The notes beneath the pieces were generated by a model, which was not told the origin of the DNA, ran no database searches, and saw nothing but the letters and a program-made list of their open reading frames with translations. Below are positions 5,909 through 6,331 of a DNA stretch of 6,331 bases, piece after piece. Source of the stretch: an uncultured Aquincola sp. (GTDB lineage Bacteria > Pseudomonadota > Gammaproteobacteria > Burkholderiales > Burkholderiaceae); contig CAKZXL010000169.1 of assembly GCA_937883885.1 (NCBI GenBank), positions 1 to 6,331 on the forward strand, in the 5' to 3' direction. The position numbers and the translations under genes are program-made. The stretch's first letter is position 1. Every line of letters starts with the position of its first letter.

Positions 5909-6331
5909 ATGACGTTCCATTCCAGCCGGCGCCCGCATGCGCTCGGCGTGTTGTCGCTGGCCGTTGCGGCGCTGGCGTCCGGTTGCGGCGGCAGCGACGA
6001 CGACGTGCCGGTGCCCGAAGAAGCCCGGACGCAGGACACCCGCAGCTTCACCCCGGCGCAGGAAACCACCTTCCCGGCCCTGGCCGGCAGCAACGTGGCC
6101 ACCGACCGCTGGACCGGCGTGCTCAACGGCGCGGCCTACCGCATCGAGGTGCCCCAGACCGGCTGGAACGGCCAGCTGGTGATGTGGGCCCACGGCTACC
6201 GCGGCACCGGCGCCAACCTGACGGTGGACACGCCGCTGATGCGCCGCTACCTGCTGGACAAGGGCTACGCCTGGGCGGCCTCCAGCTACTCGAAGAACTT
6301 CTACGACGTGCGCGCCGGGGTGGAGGACACC
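5909..6331 (+). CDS. Predicted lipoprotein, alpha/beta-hydrolase-like, 5' part (3' truncated by window edge)
   Basis: The first 141 codons are visible and the frame runs off the window. Residues 1-25 are a lipoprotein signal peptide (basic HSSRRPH, hydrophobic core) ending in the lipobox ALASGC, with Cys26 as the lipidated residue. Gly at +2 gives no inner-membrane retention signal, so outer-membrane placement is likely. A flexible Asp/Glu-rich linker follows. The region at about 78-141 resembles secreted alpha/beta hydrolases: IEVPQTGWNGQLVMWAHGY, where WAHGY matches the His-Gly oxyanion strand, then LLDKGYAWAASSYSKN. This pattern recalls phthalyl-amidase and esterase-like families. The nucleophile elbow (Gly-x-Ser-x-Gly) and catalytic Asp/His would lie beyond the window, so neither enzyme class nor substrate can be stated. 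The strong AAGGAG site fixes the start. It is divergent from the thioredoxin gene and has no visible tie to sulfate uptake. Confidence 0.8.
   Translation, partial: MTFHSSRRPHALGVLSLAVAALASGCGGSDDDVPVPEEARTQDTRSFTPAQETTFPALAGSNVATDRWTGVLNGAAYRIEVPQTGWNGQLVMWAHGYRGTGANLTVDTPLMRRYLLDKGYAWAASSYSKNFYDVRAGVEDT

Noticed and set aside
5767..6126. Extended thioredoxin start up to 6126
   Set aside because: It would run antisense through the lipoprotein gene, adds no thioredoxin element, and the ATG at 5766 begins at the expected beta strand.
5795..6193. Minus-strand open frame overlapping the lipoprotein gene
   Set aside because: It opposes a gene with a strong ribosome site and lipobox, and it has no recognisable features.

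Overview
This window looks like chromosomal DNA from a high-GC betaproteobacterium, most likely of the order Burkholderiales. The evidence is the very GC-rich codon use, a PEP-CTERM/exosortase sorting tail at the left edge, a CysPTWA-type sulfate importer, and a small CLC-x3-CGTC thioredoxin of a kind I associate with this order. No rRNA, tRNA, CRISPR array, insertion sequence or phage gene is visible, and no intergenic stretch exceeds 170 bases.

Layout. (1) Bases 2-334, plus strand: the 3' end of a PEP-CTERM surface or secreted protein. (2) Bases 338-4136, minus strand: a four-gene sulfate/thiosulfate ABC importer operon read cysP, cysT, cysW, cysA, with every junction overlapping or abutting. 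(3) Bases 4137-4306: the cysP control region together with the transcription end of the next gene. (4) Bases 4307-5299, minus strand: a second periplasmic sulfate-binding protein, Sbp. (5) Bases 5300-5415: the sbp control region. (6) Bases 5416-5766, minus strand: a small thioredoxin-like protein. (7) Bases 5767-5908: a divergent intergenic region with nested inverted repeats. (8) Bases 5909-6331, plus strand: the 5' part of a lipoprotein that resembles an alpha/beta hydrolase.

How the genes work together. Sbp and CysP would capture sulfate (and probably thiosulfate) in the periplasm and deliver it to one CysT/CysW membrane channel powered by CysA, feeding assimilatory cysteine synthesis. The two binding proteins appear to have separate promoters with a terminator between them. 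An identical 8-mer, CGCATAAG, lies 41 bases upstream of my candidate -10 element at both, which suggests shared control, plausibly by the LysR-type activator CysB. That assignment is inference.

I do not see a wholly undescribed system. The content is mainly a recognisable sulfate-uptake locus. The points most worth a second look are the matched upstream boxes, an sbp gene that seems to end four codons early (with a three-codon tail still readable before the next stop), the difference between the two ligand pockets, and the structured intergenic DNA.
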